Assembly (NCBI GenBank): GCA_001599355.1
Contig: BCGQ01000002.1
Span: 633,554 to 697,553 of the forward strand
DNA length: 64,000 bases
Source of the DNA: Nakazawaea peltata
Taxonomy: Eukaryota > Ascomycota > Pichiomycetes > Alaninales > Pachysolenaceae
Reading direction: 5' to 3'
The notes beneath the pieces were generated by a model. That model had not been told where the DNA came from and made no database searches. It saw nothing but the letters and a program-made list of their open reading frames with translations. Shown here piece after piece: positions 8,355-19,942 of the stretch. The translations under genes were made by a program, and so were the position numbers. Position 1 is the stretch's first letter. Every line of letters begins with the position of its first letter.

Positions 8355-10253
8355 ATGACTCAGAATATCAACGCCTCCACTACGGGCAAAATTGAGAGTC
8401 CATTTGGAGTATTGAAGACTGGAGCTAGTTGGGCGGATGATGATGATGACTTTGATGTCGATAGATTACTTAGCAATTTGAAGGAGACGCCTGGATCTAA
8501 GAGCTCGAAGAGTTCTGGGTCGGAGTCTGCTCATACAGATGGTAGTCGCTTTGAGTCAAATGAACCTGCTCATTCAGCAGACCCATGGCGTCAGAACCAG
8601 GGCTCTTCTCATAGGAACCAATCGCTGTGGAAATTCAATGACCCAAATGGAACTGACTTATATGGTCAACGTCGTCGTAGAAGTTCTAGTTCTGATTTCT
8701 CTTATGGATATGGTTATGGAGCCCCCAAATATGATGCTCATGATAACCTTGGGTCTCGTCATTACAAACTGAGTGGTAGTGGGAAGTTGTATTACAATGA
8801 TAATGATCGGTTCAATGATACGAGATTCCCTCCTCTTCCATCTGAAGGGGGTGCTTTGGGTTCCAAGCATAGTTCTATCACTCTGATTAAGGCTAGACCT
8901 AAGCTGGGTCCATTTGGGAATGCTAAATCTGTTGATCAGGCAAAATTGGATAGTATTGCTGCTGCTGCTCTTGCTGCTATGTCTGGATCAATTGAGGCTT
9001 CGGAAACTGAGCCTAAATTGGGTTCAGGATTAAGGGCAAACACGGGGTCAGATATTGAAACTGGACCGAAATTCGGTTCAGGATTCAAGGCAAGTAGTAG
9101 TAGGATTGGATTGGATTCCAGACAGGCTGCTATTGAATCGGTGAAGAAATCAGTCGCACTTGTTTCTGCTTCAGTTTCTGCTCATTCATCTCATTCGGCT
9201 CCTGTATCTTCACTGCCTGTTTCAGCCCCTCCTGCTCCTCCTAAACCAAAATCAAATCCATTTGGTGTTGCCAAACCTGTTGATCAATCAAAAATTGAAG
9301 AACTGTTCCGTGCAGCTACTGCTAAGTCTGTTCAACCAATTGAAGAGGAGCCTGAACTGAAGCAAGAACTGAAGCAAGAACTGAAGCACGAGGCTGTTGT
9401 TCCAAGACCTAACCCATTTGGAAATGCTAAACCTGTAGACCAGACTAAGATTAATCTGGAAATTGAACTGAAATTGAAGGAACTTTGTGTTAATCCGACT
9501 ACTTATAAACTTGGAGATAGGCAAACTCATGAGAAGAAGTTAGTAAAGAAAGAGAGAGGGGAGAAATCATTGGACAAATCACTGGACAAGAGCCCGGATA
9601 AACACTTGGATAAATCACTGGACAAACACTTCGACAGACACATGGAAAAATCACTAGACAAACACATGGACAAACACTTGAACAGAAACCCCGACAAACC
9701 ATCCCCCCGTGACCGTAAAGAAGGTAAACGAGAAAACAGAAGAGACAGAAGAAGATCTTCAGATACAAAGACAAACTCAAAAGATGAAACCAAAGATTTG
9801 ACTTTGAGTAAATCGAGTAGTAAAGACTCTAAAGAATCTGTTCAAGGAGATTCCGTTAAGCCTGACCCTGTTCAGTCGGATTCACCTCAATTGGATCTGA
9901 CTCTGAGTCCAAAATCCAGTTCTCCAGACCTGAATCCTCGCAAAGTCAAATTCTCTTCTCGTCACCCTCGTAAACCCAAACCAAGACTGTCTCACAATCC
10001 TCGAAAGACTGATAATCCCGATGAAATAAGTGCAGTATCTGATTCTGGGACTGATATCTCTCCAGAGACCCCACCGGCTGGGATCCTGGATGACCTGGGT
10101 GTATCCAACACTGCAAACCCCGAGTCTGTAAAGCCCAGAAAACCGCACCGTAGATACCCTCATAAAAGAATGAGTGGACACTACCTGAACTCCAGCTACA
10201 GACGCAAAGAAGGCTCTCAAGAATCAAAGAAGGAAGAAGCTTCTTCCTCATGA
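8355..10253 (+). CDS. eIF4B-like disordered protein with PFG-x-AK-x-VDQ repeats, no RRM
   Basis: 632 residues, almost all low-complexity. The N-terminus has TGASWADDDDDFDVDRLL, and three copies of a motif follow: GPFGNAKSVDQAK, NPFGVAKPVDQSK and NPFGNAKPVDQTK. Motifs of the form FGxAKPVD occur in translation initiation factor eIF4B. I see no RRM, which Tif3/eIF4B usually carries. Near nt 9565-9700 a tetrapeptide run (S/H-L-D-K) repeats about eleven times; an Arg/Lys/Ser-rich tail follows. It may be an RNA-binding translation factor, but the family call is tentative. The repeat block is minisatellite-like at the DNA level. Confidence 0.55.
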   Translation: MTQNINASTTGKIESPFGVLKTGASWADDDDDFDVDRLLSNLKETPGSKSSKSSGSESAHTDGSRFESNEPAHSADPWRQNQGSSHRNQSLWKFNDPNGTDLYGQRRRRSSSSDFSYGYGYGAPKYDAHDNLGSRHYKLSGSGKLYYNDNDRFNDTRFPPLPSEGGALGSKHSSITLIKARPKLGPFGNAKSVDQAKLDSIAAAALAAMSGSIEASETEPKLGSGLRANTGSDIETGPKFGSGFKASSSRIGLDSRQAAIESVKKSVALVSASVSAHSSHSAPVSSLPVSAPPAPPKPKSNPFGVAKPVDQSKIEELFRAATAKSVQPIEEEPELKQELKQELKHEAVVPRPNPFGNAKPVDQTKINLEIELKLKELCVNPTTYKLGDRQTHEKKLVKKERGEKSLDKSLDKSPDKHLDKSLDKHFDRHMEKSLDKHMDKHLNRNPDKPSPRDRKEGKRENRRDRRRSSDTKTNSKDETKDLTLSKSSSKDSKESVQGDSVKPDPVQSDSPQLDLTLSPKSSSPDLNPRKVKFSSRHPRKPKPRLSHNPRKTDNPDEISAVSDSGTDISPETPPAGILDDLGVSNTANPESVKPRKPHRRYPHKRMSGHYLNSSYRRKEGSQESKKEEASSS

Positions 10254-10405
10254 TGACAACGATGACAATGATGATGATAAAGGGCCAAGTATGGCAGTTG
10301 ATGATTTATAGTTAAACGCTTTTTATGGTATTTCAAAAAATCAGTAGTTGATTTATTTCTATCTATATAAATATCCGTATTCCCATTCCCATTCCCATTT
10401 TAAAG

Positions 10406-11518
10406 CTATGGATCCAAAGAAGCGTCCATCAAATCATCCAAAAACAAGGATGGAGGTCTGATCTTGGACTTCTTAGATTTCAGATTCAGATTCGACAGAG
10501 CAAACGTCGAATTTGGATCTAAAGTTGGAGTAGATTCTGGTTCCGGATCCACTTGAGGAGATGCAGTCAATGGTTCTTGAGAAAGTTGGTACAGAGCATA
10601 CCAATCCAATCCTGATAGTCTTTTACTTGCTTTATGATTGAAGTTCTCTGTCGATGCCACTGGAGAATTCTCGGCAGAGAACTCATTGGAAAAGAATCTC
10701 GGACTCACCGGACTGTTGAAACCGGAGGAACTGAAATTAGGATCATACGACGTGGTAGGCGGCAGGAGTTGCAGCATTTGCGATTGGTTCATCGCCATCT
10801 CCATAGGGGAAATGTACATAGAACTTGCTCTTGATTTACGATTATTTCTGGCCAGAGACAGTACAAGGTCAGCAGTTGAGCCATTTGTAGTTGTTGGATG
10901 GAGTAATGCTGATCTTAAAGCTCTACCCTGAGATGATTGATCTCCAAATAGCAGACTGTTGTTCAATGTAGATGCACCCCCCACCGAATAAAGTGACAGA
11001 GCTGAAGATTTCTTTTCATTATAATAGTCACCGACAGTACTGGTGGCATCGGACGACCCGGTCATTTTACCGAAAATGGAGGGGTCGTATGCAAAATGTT
11101 TGGAGTCATCATTTGGATCGTCAAATAAATCATTGGTATATGAACTTGATCTCATTCTGGAGAAAATTAAAGACAATGCGCTGAAAGCGAAGAATGCCAA
11201 AAGAATAGCGGCAAGCACCGACCCCACTGAGATGAACATGGTGCCCTCAGGCTCTGTGTATCTGGTAATATAAGGGTTGGTCAAGTTGGATGCAGGCACA
11301 GTTGCTGTGAAAGTGTACGAGGTTGATGAACTCGTGGAAGATGAAGCACTTGTCAAAGATGAAGAGTAATTAGATGACCCTGATATCGAGCTTGTGGCGG
11401 AACTCGTAGTTGAAGAGGATGACGAGCTACTGGATGACGTTGTAGTCAACGCAGGCATCGACTCACTCATTACAGCTACCAACTGCAATAGTAATAGTAT
11501 CACAACAGAGGTCTTCAT
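10406..11518 (-). CDS. Type I membrane protein with Ser/Thr-rich ectodomain, CSI2/PRM5-like
   Basis: 370 residues. Residues 1-18 are a signal peptide; about 24-75 are nearly pure Ser/Thr, probably O-mannosylated. The motif NLTNPYITRYTEPEGTMFIS leads into one membrane helix (about 93-119) ending in SRMR. The cytoplasmic tail has DDPNDDSKHFAYDPSIF and is Ser/Asn/Pro-rich. The arrangement and the EGT-(M/V)-FI-(S/A)-VGS membrane entry resemble Csi2 and Prm5, cell-surface proteins linked to chitin synthesis and wall stress. Function is inferred from that resemblance only. Few CTG codons lie in conserved positions. Confidence 0.6.
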   Translation of the reverse strand: MKTSVVILLLLQLVAVMSESMPALTTTSSSSSSSSSTTSSATSSISGSSNYSSSLTSASSSTSSSTSYTFTATVPASNLTNPYITRYTEPEGTMFISVGSVLAAILLAFFAFSALSLIFSRMRSSSYTNDLFDDPNDDSKHFAYDPSIFGKMTGSSDATSTVGDYYNEKKSSALSLYSVGGASTLNNSLLFGDQSSQGRALRSALLHPTTTNGSTADLVLSLARNNRKSRASSMYISPMEMAMNQSQMLQLLPPTTSYDPNFSSSGFNSPVSPRFFSNEFSAENSPVASTENFNHKASKRLSGLDWYALYQLSQEPLTASPQVDPEPESTPTLDPNSTFALSNLNLKSKKSKIRPPSLFLDDLMDASLDP

Positions 11519-11984
11519 ACTCGTTAGCGTCGGTGTTAGAAGTAGATTCAGTTATTGTATTCAATATATAAATCGAAATAAATTGAAAATCAAATCCGTC
11601 ATTCTGCACACTAACCCCCTTCTGGGCTAGGCTACATTTGAGGACAATAGGCGCATGCAGCGAAGAGAGAAACAATACGCTGAAAAGGGCAAAAACAACA
11701 ACAAAAAAGGACGAAAAAAACACGAATTAGAGTGGCTGCGAGCTGGATTGGGGGGGGTGCGCGTGTGTTGAGGCATGAGGAGACGCGATCTGAGATATTT
11801 CAAGGGAGTGCATGGCTTGCGCGAGATGGTGGGAAGGGGCATTTGTTAATTGCTTTGAGGCTGGGGCGTATTTAATGGTGGTGTCATAGCCTGCTCTGGG
11901 AGCTACGACGCTGCGACGCTGCGACGCTACGAACCTACTCTACGAACCTACTCTACTCCTTACTACTAAATACATGTATTACCT
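11519..11984. other. Intergenic between the CSI2-like gene and TOP1
   Basis: 466 bases. Contains an A-rich tract (11690-11725), a G run near 11750, and at 11905-11955 a small tandem array: GACGCTGC-type octamers, then two copies of a 14-bp unit starting CTACGAACCTACTC. No gene seen. Confidence 0.6.
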
Positions 11985-14285
11985 CTAAAATCTCCAATCC
12001 TTATCAGCACTCTCAATAGCCCAATTAAACTTCTCCCTCAAAGTCTTAGTAAACAACTTCTCAATAGGAACATCATATTTCTTAGAAAATACAACAGTCA
12101 ATCTAGGATCAATATAGTTCATCTTAGACGTTCCTAAAGCCACCTGGGAATTATCTTCTTTGTCCTTCAATTGCAAAGTAGTGTTAGTGATTCTTTGCTC
12201 AACTCTTTCGATTTGTTGCTCCAATTTCTCCACCGTTACACTACCTTTTACTTCTGGTTTACCAGATTTCAATTCTTGCTTGTATTGTTTCAGCAAATCG
12301 TCAACTTTGGCCAACCACAGCTTCAATTCCTCTTTAGGCAACTTCTCTTGCTTCTCGGCCTTTCTCTTCTCGTTCTCACGCTCAAACTTCTTCTTATATT
12401 TCTCCTTCTCACGGGCAATAATAGTCGTATGGATCAGAGAGATCTCTTCCTTTGTCAAGTCGTCGATTTCCAGGAAATATTCAGGCTTCTTCTTCTTCAA
12501 TTTCAGATCTAATTGAAGCATCATCTTCTTAAGACGAATTTTTTGCCATGTCATCTCTTTAATCTTCTCTTGGATCTTGGCAACTCCCGTGTCATGGTTC
12601 TTACTGACGGTACGTTGGTGATTACACAAGATAGCAACGGCTCTATTAGCGGCATTGAACTTGACAACCTTCTCATTGACCGAACCTTCATTGGCAATCA
12701 AATCCAATTGATCTTGCATCGTTTTAGATGCATTATAAGTACGGAACACCTTGGCTGTTAAACCTGGCATGTAATTTTGGAAATGTTTGTTCAAAATGGA
12801 AGGATCTAATCTGTCGAATAAATCGTCTCCTGGCTTCTTGGGCAGTTTCTTGAAGATTCTCAAATTCTTGAATACCTGAATATCAACTTCGACCTCCTGG
12901 AAGAATCTGATCGAATCTTTACCCAAGAAATCGAAAGTGACTTTATTAGGAGGAGTCAAAGAAACATGCTCATAACGTAAAGAACAACATCCCACGGTAT
13001 CGGCTTCTTCTTCAGACTTCTCACCACCTGCTCTTAAGGCAAATACATCGATAAGATACGTCAGGGTAGCTCTCTGTCTGTCCAACATCAAATTGGATTT
13101 CAAATCTTTACGGTAGTCTTGTCTAATTCTCTCGATATGATCCTTCAATTCCCTGGCCTTTTCGAATTTCTTGAAGTCACTCATACCTTTCAAAGAGGAT
13201 GAGGCTGCGAATCTCACATACTTGACACTATTAGAGATATTCTCTCTCCACATGGCCAACCAAGCTACTTTATTGTCGTGTCTAATTTCTCCCCAGCTAT
13301 GACCTGGAGGTGGTGGTGGGATTGGGGCGTTCTCACTCAAGTTTAACACCACATCCTCAGGCAGAACTCTTCTCTTCAACTTCCCTGTCTTTGGATGAGC
13401 ACCACGACCTCTGAATAATCCTGGAGGTTCGATCTTGAAATTTCCAACCAGTTCTCTTCTTCCATTAAGCAAACAATACTTGTATTTCTCCTCCAGCAGA
13501 TCTCTTTCCAGCTTAATACGCTTCTTTTCCAGGGCAGGAAGCAGTTTCTTGGCCTCACGTTCTTTCACGAAATGATCATACATCTTGGAGAAATCACATT
13601 TCTCAAATTCGGTGATATTGGCATCTGGGCAACCTCCAGCCTCCTTCAATACCTCACAAAAATCCTTGAAGAAGTTCTTTTGGAAGACAGGGTTCTTAGC
13701 ATGATCGGTCTCTAACATAGCACCGAAAAATCCGGCCACTTCTTCCGCTTCCTTAGGTAAATTGACAGGCTTTCCATCGTAGATCAACTTGACCTTCTTA
13801 GGAAGAGGAACGTAATCAGGAGGAAATATTACACCGCTATGCTCAAGAGTGTCCCATTTGATCTCACCATTCAAGTCTTCTGCCTCCCACCATTTGAATT
13901 TCTGATCTTCCTCTTCATCTACGTCGTCATCATTCTTGATATCTGGAGTGTCTTCTTTCTTGACAGAAGCTTTCAGTTTCAGAGACTTTGGAGCTGGTTT
14001 CAGAGCTGGTTTTGTCACCTTTTTTGTGGTGGAAGACTTTGATACCAGCTTAGTGGTCTTAGCGCCCAGCTTTGTACTCTTCAAACTGACCGTTTTCTCC
14101 TCACTTTTCACCTTGACCTTACCATTAACTTTCCTCTTCTTAGCAAGAGGAACTTCGCTGTCATCTCCTGAGTCTATTGATTGAGGTGAGGTATTGGAAG
14201 ATTGGCTTAATTTTGACAATGGGGTGTCATCGTCGTCTGAGTCCGAGTCAATCTTAATTCTACGTTTATTTTTGTCAGTAGTCAT
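11985..14285 (-). CDS. TOP1: DNA topoisomerase IB
   Basis: Nuclear type IB topoisomerase that relaxes supercoils through a 3'-phosphotyrosyl intermediate. The 766-residue protein begins at the ATG ending at 14285 ([20 protein letters not shown]); the frame continues upstream only to a GTG. A charged N-terminal domain is followed by the core ([59 protein letters not shown]) and a coiled-coil linker. The C-terminal domain has [14 protein letters not shown], whose Tyr724 is the catalytic residue (S. cerevisiae Tyr727). The CTG codon at 13062-13064 falls on an Ala shared by yeast and human (RQRAVA). Confidence 0.97.
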   Translation of the reverse strand: MTTDKNKRRIKIDSDSDDDDTPLSKLSQSSNTSPQSIDSGDDSEVPLAKKRKVNGKVKVKSEEKTVSLKSTKLGAKTTKLVSKSSTTKKVTKPALKPAPKSLKLKASVKKEDTPDIKNDDDVDEEEDQKFKWWEAEDLNGEIKWDTLEHSGVIFPPDYVPLPKKVKLIYDGKPVNLPKEAEEVAGFFGAMLETDHAKNPVFQKNFFKDFCEVLKEAGGCPDANITEFEKCDFSKMYDHFVKEREAKKLLPALEKKRIKLERDLLEEKYKYCLLNGRRELVGNFKIEPPGLFRGRGAHPKTGKLKRRVLPEDVVLNLSENAPIPPPPPGHSWGEIRHDNKVAWLAMWRENISNSVKYVRFAASSSLKGMSDFKKFEKARELKDHIERIRQDYRKDLKSNLMLDRQRATLTYLIDVFALRAGGEKSEEEADTVGCCSLRYEHVSLTPPNKVTFDFLGKDSIRFFQEVEVDIQVFKNLRIFKKLPKKPGDDLFDRLDPSILNKHFQNYMPGLTAKVFRTYNASKTMQDQLDLIANEGSVNEKVVKFNAANRAVAILCNHQRTVSKNHDTGVAKIQEKIKEMTWQKIRLKKMMLQLDLKLKKKKPEYFLEIDDLTKEEISLIHTTIIAREKEKYKKKFERENEKRKAEKQEKLPKEELKLWLAKVDDLLKQYKQELKSGKPEVKGSVTVEKLEQQIERVEQRITNTTLQLKDKEDNSQVALGTSKMNYIDPRLTVVFSKKYDVPIEKLFTKTLREKFNWAIESADKDWRF

Positions 14286-14887
14286 CGCTGATGTTGTTAG
14301 GGCGTACACGTCAATTTGATCTTGAAGTTGAAATAAACAGAGAGAAAATTTCTCTGAGCGTTAGAGGAATTTAGTGAGGAGGGAAATTGGGAGGAATTTT
14401 GTAGGGATGTCTGAGCGCGTACGATGCGCGTAGGGGCAGATCAGGAAAGGGCACGAAGAGAGGGACGGGCACGAAGAGGTAAGGTAATAGAGAGGGGGGC
14501 AGGGAGAGAAGAGAAGGGCAGGAGGGAGTAAGGGGAAGCAGAAAGAGAGCACTGAGAAATTTGTAGTGAGAGACGTATAGTCAGGCCCACCAACCACTAT
14601 CATACTCAGTTACCAAGAAAAATAACAGTAACTTACTCAATTCTAACCCCACTTAGTGTAAATATAACCCAACTAAACGGCACCGTCACATTCTGTACAT
14701 TTACTTAAGAAAAGGCAAATTCACTAATCTTACATTTTGAGGCAAAACTCTCTCTACAAAAATTCTCTACAAAATTCTCTACAAAACTCTCTACAAGATT
14801 CTCTCCAAAAATTCAAAGTGTAAGTTCATTATACACTATGACAAGAAGTGATCGAATGAACTAGATCCCACTTCATTCCACTTCTCT
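14286..14887. other. Intergenic: TOP1 promoter and VanZ-like 3' region
   Basis: 602 bases. It holds GC-rich GCGCGTACGATGCGCG near 14415, two direct copies of GGGCACGAAGAG (about 14448 and 14469), a G/A-rich tract to 14550, and a tandem array at 14745-14812. No gene seen. Confidence 0.6.
14745..14812. repeat. Imperfect tandem array of a 14-16 bp TCTCTACAAAA unit
   Basis: About five degenerate copies of a unit of the form TCTCTACAAAAATTC lie head to tail downstream of the VanZ-like gene. Copies differ by single bases and by A-tract length, typical of replication slippage. Confidence 0.75.
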
Positions 14888-15460
14888 CTACTTATTCAAT
14901 TGCATCTCAATATCATCCACCTTCTTATAACTAGAGCGATCTACACCCTTAGTAGTGTCATTCTCATCTGCCCTTTCCAAGGGCAAATTTTCGCTCCGAG
15001 TCTCCCCTTCATTTTCCCTATGAGAATCTGCCTCATGCTCTCTCTGAGTCTCACCATCAAGACTCCCAAGACTCCCATCCCATACCCCAATTCTCTCTAT
15101 TCTTCTCTTCCGTAACATCCTCTTATGATAAATATCACACGACACCAACAGAATACTTGACCCAGTAATATTACAAACAATATCCGCATAATCAAACGTC
15201 CTCATAGAATTAACAGCACTCTGAACAAATTCACTACCAACTCCCCCAATTATAACACATATCACAAAAGTACATAACCTTAAAAATTTCCGATTCTTGG
15301 TCTCGAAGATCCAGTAAAAGTTCGCCGTCAACCCTCCAAATACCAAAAAATGTAATAATTTATCATTGGCAAATGACACATCCGCAAACCCTAAGTATGC
15401 CGCTACTATACATAATACTCCAAACGCTAGAAAGAACCCCCTGTTAGTAACGATACCCAT
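14888..15460 (-). CDS. VanZ-like small membrane protein
   Basis: 190 residues from the ATG ending at 15460; the open frame runs further upstream only to a TTG. Four hydrophobic segments lie in the first 125 residues. The pattern DKLLHFLVFGGLTANFYW, GGVGSEFVQSAVNSMRTFDY and DIVCNITGS is that of the VanZ-like fold (D-K-x-x-H ... E-x-x-Q ... D-x-x-x-N). The C-terminal third is hydrophilic and rich in Glu, Arg and Asp. Bacterial VanZ relates to glycopeptide resistance, but the fungal members have no firm function. It shares a 360-bp divergent promoter with EDE1. Confidence 0.7.
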   Translation of the reverse strand: MGIVTNRGFFLAFGVLCIVAAYLGFADVSFANDKLLHFLVFGGLTANFYWIFETKNRKFLRLCTFVICVIIGGVGSEFVQSAVNSMRTFDYADIVCNITGSSILLVSCDIYHKRMLRKRRIERIGVWDGSLGSLDGETQREHEADSHRENEGETRSENLPLERADENDTTKGVDRSSYKKVDDIEMQLNK

Positions 15461-15820
15461 AATTTCAGTTTCCACGGCAAAACTCACCAATTAAAACCCC
15501 TCGTCTAACTTTAAGTTGAGGTAGCCTCCCAAATAACTCAAACTCGATCGTCATTGAGTCGTTTCTCACCTTGTTGTCGTTGGCACTTCTTCACTTCATT
15601 AGCCTCCTTGATCAGCCTCTTTCCTCAGCCTTCCCGTGCTTTCCGCAGCATTTTACAGTTTTTCACTTCCGGCTCAGTCCTTCTCAAAAAAAGGTCGTGC
15701 GTTTCCTCCAATTTATCAGCGCAACCTCCACCCCCAAGAAAAATCAACGGCGCTAAAGATCAATTGATTAGAAAAGGTGGTTCGATACGTCCATCATATT
15801 CCGTGGAAATCGCTAGTATA
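15461..15820. other. Divergent promoter between VanZ-like gene and EDE1
   Basis: 360 bases. It contains GGTCGTG at 15693-15699, one of the recurrent intergenic motifs, within AAAAAAAGGTCGTGC, and a C/T-rich stretch. No separate gene seen. Confidence 0.55.
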
Positions 15821-18800
15821 ATGTCTCAAGGTAAGTAATTGTGATCTGAGAGGGTACGGGAGCATGGGCGGTGAGAATTGAATTCCCTTTCAGCCCCGCC
15901 TTTGGCCCCGCCACCCTTCCTCGCGTACCACCCTCCTGCCGCCGCCTCAGTTTCCGCATACTAACCAAATCAGTCGACTTCTCTCCCGAAGAAAAGGCTT
16001 CGTACAGCGCCATTTTCAAACTGCTCGACAAAGAAGGCCTTGGAATCGTCACTGGTGAAGTGGCTCGTCCGGTCTTTGAGCAATCCAGATTATCCACCCC
16101 TATTTTACGTGAAGTGTGGCAATTGGCCGACCCGGAGGGCAACGGATTCCTCACCGAGCAAGGTTTCTATGCTTGCCTTCGGTTAATTGGCCATTGTCAA
16201 AGGGGTCAGCCTCCTTCTCCAGCCTTGCTCGGAGTTTCAGGACCGGTGGCCAAGTTACTGCCAAGTACTCCGTTGCCTCAGCAGTTCTCTGGTACCCCGA
16301 CCGGAGGTTCTCGCCTGAGCTCTACTTCGACTGTGCCTGCTGCACCTCTTTTCCCTCCTCTTTCACTGCAAGACGTGAACAAATTCAGACAATTATTCGA
16401 TAAGATGGCCCCTACTGGCACTTTGAGTGGTGAACAACTGAAACTGATCTTCATCAAGGCTCAATTACCGACTGCTACTTTAGGTCAGATCTGGAATTTG
16501 GTCGATAGAAGTCAGCTGGGAACTTTGACTCAACAAGAGTTTGTCATGCTGATGTATCTTATAGAGCATTCCAGAAACAGGACTCTCAGTCACATCCCCC
16601 AATTTATTCCAGATGCTCTTTGGAATATCGCTGGAGGAGCCTCTCCTCTGCAAGTTCAAAGACTGCCATCTCAGATCCCAGTTGGAACCGGCAGTCCAGT
16701 ACCAACTCCTGCTGTTGCCAGAGTTCCTTCTGTTCCTACAGGAACTGTTCAAGATTGGATCATCACCCCAGCTAAGAAGCAACAATTTGACCTGCTTTTT
16801 GATAACATAGATCAATCTAAGAAGGGTGTATTGACTCCTAATGAGGTTGCTACCTTTTTGATGACTTCGAATCTTCCTCAAGAGACTTTAGGAGCTATTT
16901 GGGATTTGTCTGACATTGAGAATTCGGGTGAATTCACTAAGAGGGAGTTTTCTATTGCTTTGTATTTGGTGGAATGGAGATTAGCTGGGAAGGAATTGCC
17001 AGATATTGTACCTGAGTCGCTTGTTATTTCTGCTGGGCAGTATGTGGGACTGGCGCAGTCTCCAGCTCTGGCTCCAGCTCTGGCTCTGCATCTGTCTCAG
17101 CCTCCGCAACTGTCTCAGCCTCCACAACTGCCTTTGCAACTGCAACCTAAATCTTCCATGAACGATTTAGCCTCTTTAAACGATTTATTCTCGACTCCCA
17201 CCACTATTCAGCCTTCAGCTACTGGAAATCTCCCAACTAGAGCACCTACCACATCAGCCCCAGCTCCATTAAGATCATCTCTGACTGGAACAAGAGCTCC
17301 ATTTGTTCCAAGTTCCAATTTTGGTCAACAATTTGCTGCTCCTGCCGCCCCAGCTGTTGCAACACCTTCGGATCTGTCTCCTTCTTTACTCGAAGATAGT
17401 GGTAGTGAAGATGAAGATGGACCAATTTCTTCAGAACCAGTCAAGAGCCGCCCAATGATTCCAACTCGTGATCTGAAACCTCAGTTCACTGGAGGCTCGG
17501 CTTCTCCAGCTGTTGCTTCTCCGGTCGTTGCTTCTAGAGGGGTTACCTCTCCAACAGTCGCTGCTCCAGCCGTTGCAGCCCCAGCTGCTTCAGACCCTCT
17601 CTCAGATCCTCAACTCTCCCTGGCCACCACCGATATCGCCAACCTTTCCAACCAAATCAACTCCCTCACAAACCAAACTACTCACTTGAATGACAAAAGA
17701 GAAAAGGCAACTACCGAATTGAACAAAATCTTACTGGTAAAGAAGGACATAGAAGGCAAGTTAACCAAGCTCAGAATGTTATATCAACAGGAAGTTCAAC
17801 AAGTGCAAGAAGTGGAGACTGTTTTACTGCAATCGAAGCAAGAAACTGAGGCCTTACAGAAGGAAACTGCTCTCGTAGAGGCCAATTACCATGCCACTCA
17901 GGCCAAATTACAGCAATCTCAAGTAGCCTATGAGGAATCCCAGAAACAAATCGAACTGTTGAAGGGCAAATTGGGTAACTTGAATGCTGAGTATATCGAG
18001 TTACAAAGCCAACATGAGCGTGTAATTACACAGAAGGAAGAAACTGCTAGGGTATTAAGTGTAACTCAACAGCAAGTGAACGTTCAACAAACGAAGAATG
18101 ATGAGTTGAAAGCCACTCTTGACAAGTCAAATAAGGAACTGAATGAGTTAGAGCAGCAACATGAGTCTGCTAAGAGTACCTTGGAGTCGTTAAAGCTGGA
18201 GATTCCAATGTTGACAGCTCTGCTTTCGGCTGCTACTGCGACTGTGTCCATGACTAAATCTCTGTTGAAGGGTACTCACGATAACATCCAGTATCATACT
18301 CAGAAGAAGGAGGAACTTGAAGAACAACATAAGCAACTGAAGGCCGTTCAACTGGAAGCCAGTGACTTGACTGAGAAGTCGATGGGGGGAAGCTCTACTG
18401 GCATGGGAGGCTCTGTCTTAGCCGGTGCTGCTGGTGCTGCCGCTGTCGGTGCTGCTGCCGTTGGTACAGCTGCTGCCGGACTTTCCGGAGCAGCTCCTTC
18501 CCTGGAATCCCCTTCTACTCCGGTAATGGAATCTAAGGACCTTGAAAACAAACTCGAAAATCTCACTGTGGATTCCCCGGTCTCAAATAATCTGGTCGAG
18601 GCCGATTTAAGAAATACCGAAGAGACTTCAGCAAGCTCTCAAGTAGAGTCTTCTGACTTCCAATATACTAATCAATACCAGCAATTCAGCTTGCCTCTTG
18701 CTCGTCCTCAATCCACTACTTCCAGTGTTCTGAATAACCCACCTCAATCCGTAAGAGGAGAGGAAGATGTTTCCGAGACTGCTTCTGTAGGAGATGAGAT

Positions 18801-19893
18801 TTCCACTGAACCTGTGTCCGAGCATCCACCATTGGAATCTTCTAACACGTTGGGAGAAGTTGAAGAGGAACATGGTGAAGAAAGTGCAGAGACAGGTGGA
18901 ATGGAAGCCCGTGGTGCTTCTTCATCCTCTTCTGCTGCTGGTGAGTCATTCGAAATGGTTAATGCTGAGGTTGAAGAGCCTGTATCTGAACTGCTGGAAT
19001 TACCAGGAATGCCTGGTGGATTTGGCAGTGCTCCTGCCGTGCCAGAAGAGATTTCTAGTGATAAATCGGCCGTTGACTCGTTTAAAGTTCCAGCTGCTGC
19101 TCTTGGTGCTGGTTCCGTAGGTACTGCCGCTGCAGCTGCTCTGGGAGCTGTAGGACTTGGGACCTCTGCTAGTGCTGCTTCTGCTGATCCGATAGAGGAA
19201 TTCCCTCCAATCAAAGAACTTGAGTATGACGAATCGAGCTCTGACGATGAGGACGATTTCCATGACAGTGCTTTAGATGTAGAGAAACCTTCAAGTGATG
19301 ATTTTAAGGCTCCTCTGGAGGTTCCATCTGAGGCTGCTCCAGCTCTGTCTGCTCCAGCTCCGTCTGATTTCGATGACTTGGAACCTGCTGTAGAAGAATC
19401 AGCTCTGAAAGATGTCTCTTTCGATGAATTCGGAGAATTAGAAGAGGCTGCTCCTGAGTTCGGAAATGATGCTGATGCCGTCTTTGATGCTCCAGCTGAT
19501 GATGCTTTTGACCTGGGTTTCACCGATTCAACTGCCTTCCCAGTAGCTTCATCGGCCACTGGAAATGCATTCTCCTTCGATAATTTGGGTCCTGCTACTG
19601 CTGCCTCCAACAATGATGAATGGGATAAGTTGTTTGAAGGATTTGGTAACTCTGAAGCTCCAGATTCTTCCGCTCTGTTCACCGGATCAGCTGCCCCAAT
19701 TGCTGCTTCAGTAACTGGTGCAAGCTCAGTTGCTGCTGCCGCTACTGCCACCGCTCCTTCCACCCAAGCTCACGATTTGGCCATCCAAGAATTGACTGAT
19801 ATGGGCTTTGATCATGAGTCTGTCGTCAAAGCATTGGCCCAAGAAAATTGGAACCTCGAAAATGCAACCAATAGGTTATTGGACTCTGCCTGA
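15821..19893 (+). CDS. EDE1: Endocytic EH-domain/UBA scaffold Ede1 (one intron)
   Basis: Early-arriving scaffold of clathrin-mediated endocytosis, the Eps15 homologue. Exon 1 (15821-15830) encodes MSQ plus one base; the 143-nt intron has GTAAGT, TACTAAC and CAG; exon 2 is 15974-19893. The joined frame gives MSQVDFSPEEKASYSAIFK, a standard EH start. The product is 1309 residues: EH domains at about 5-95, 132-225 (TLGQIWNLVDRS) and 259-349 (GAIWDLSDIENSGEFTKREF); a Pro/Ala/Gln-rich linker; a coiled coil at about 552-795; a long acidic low-complexity part; and a C-terminal UBA domain (LTDMGFDHESVVKALAQENW). CTG codons are abundant; that at 16549-16551 sits on the EH Ala of F-V-x-A-M-Y-L-I. Confidence 0.95.
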
Positions 19894-19942
19894 TTCTATA
19901 GTCGACCCAATCGGGTATTTTGTTTGTGAATACACTACTTTT

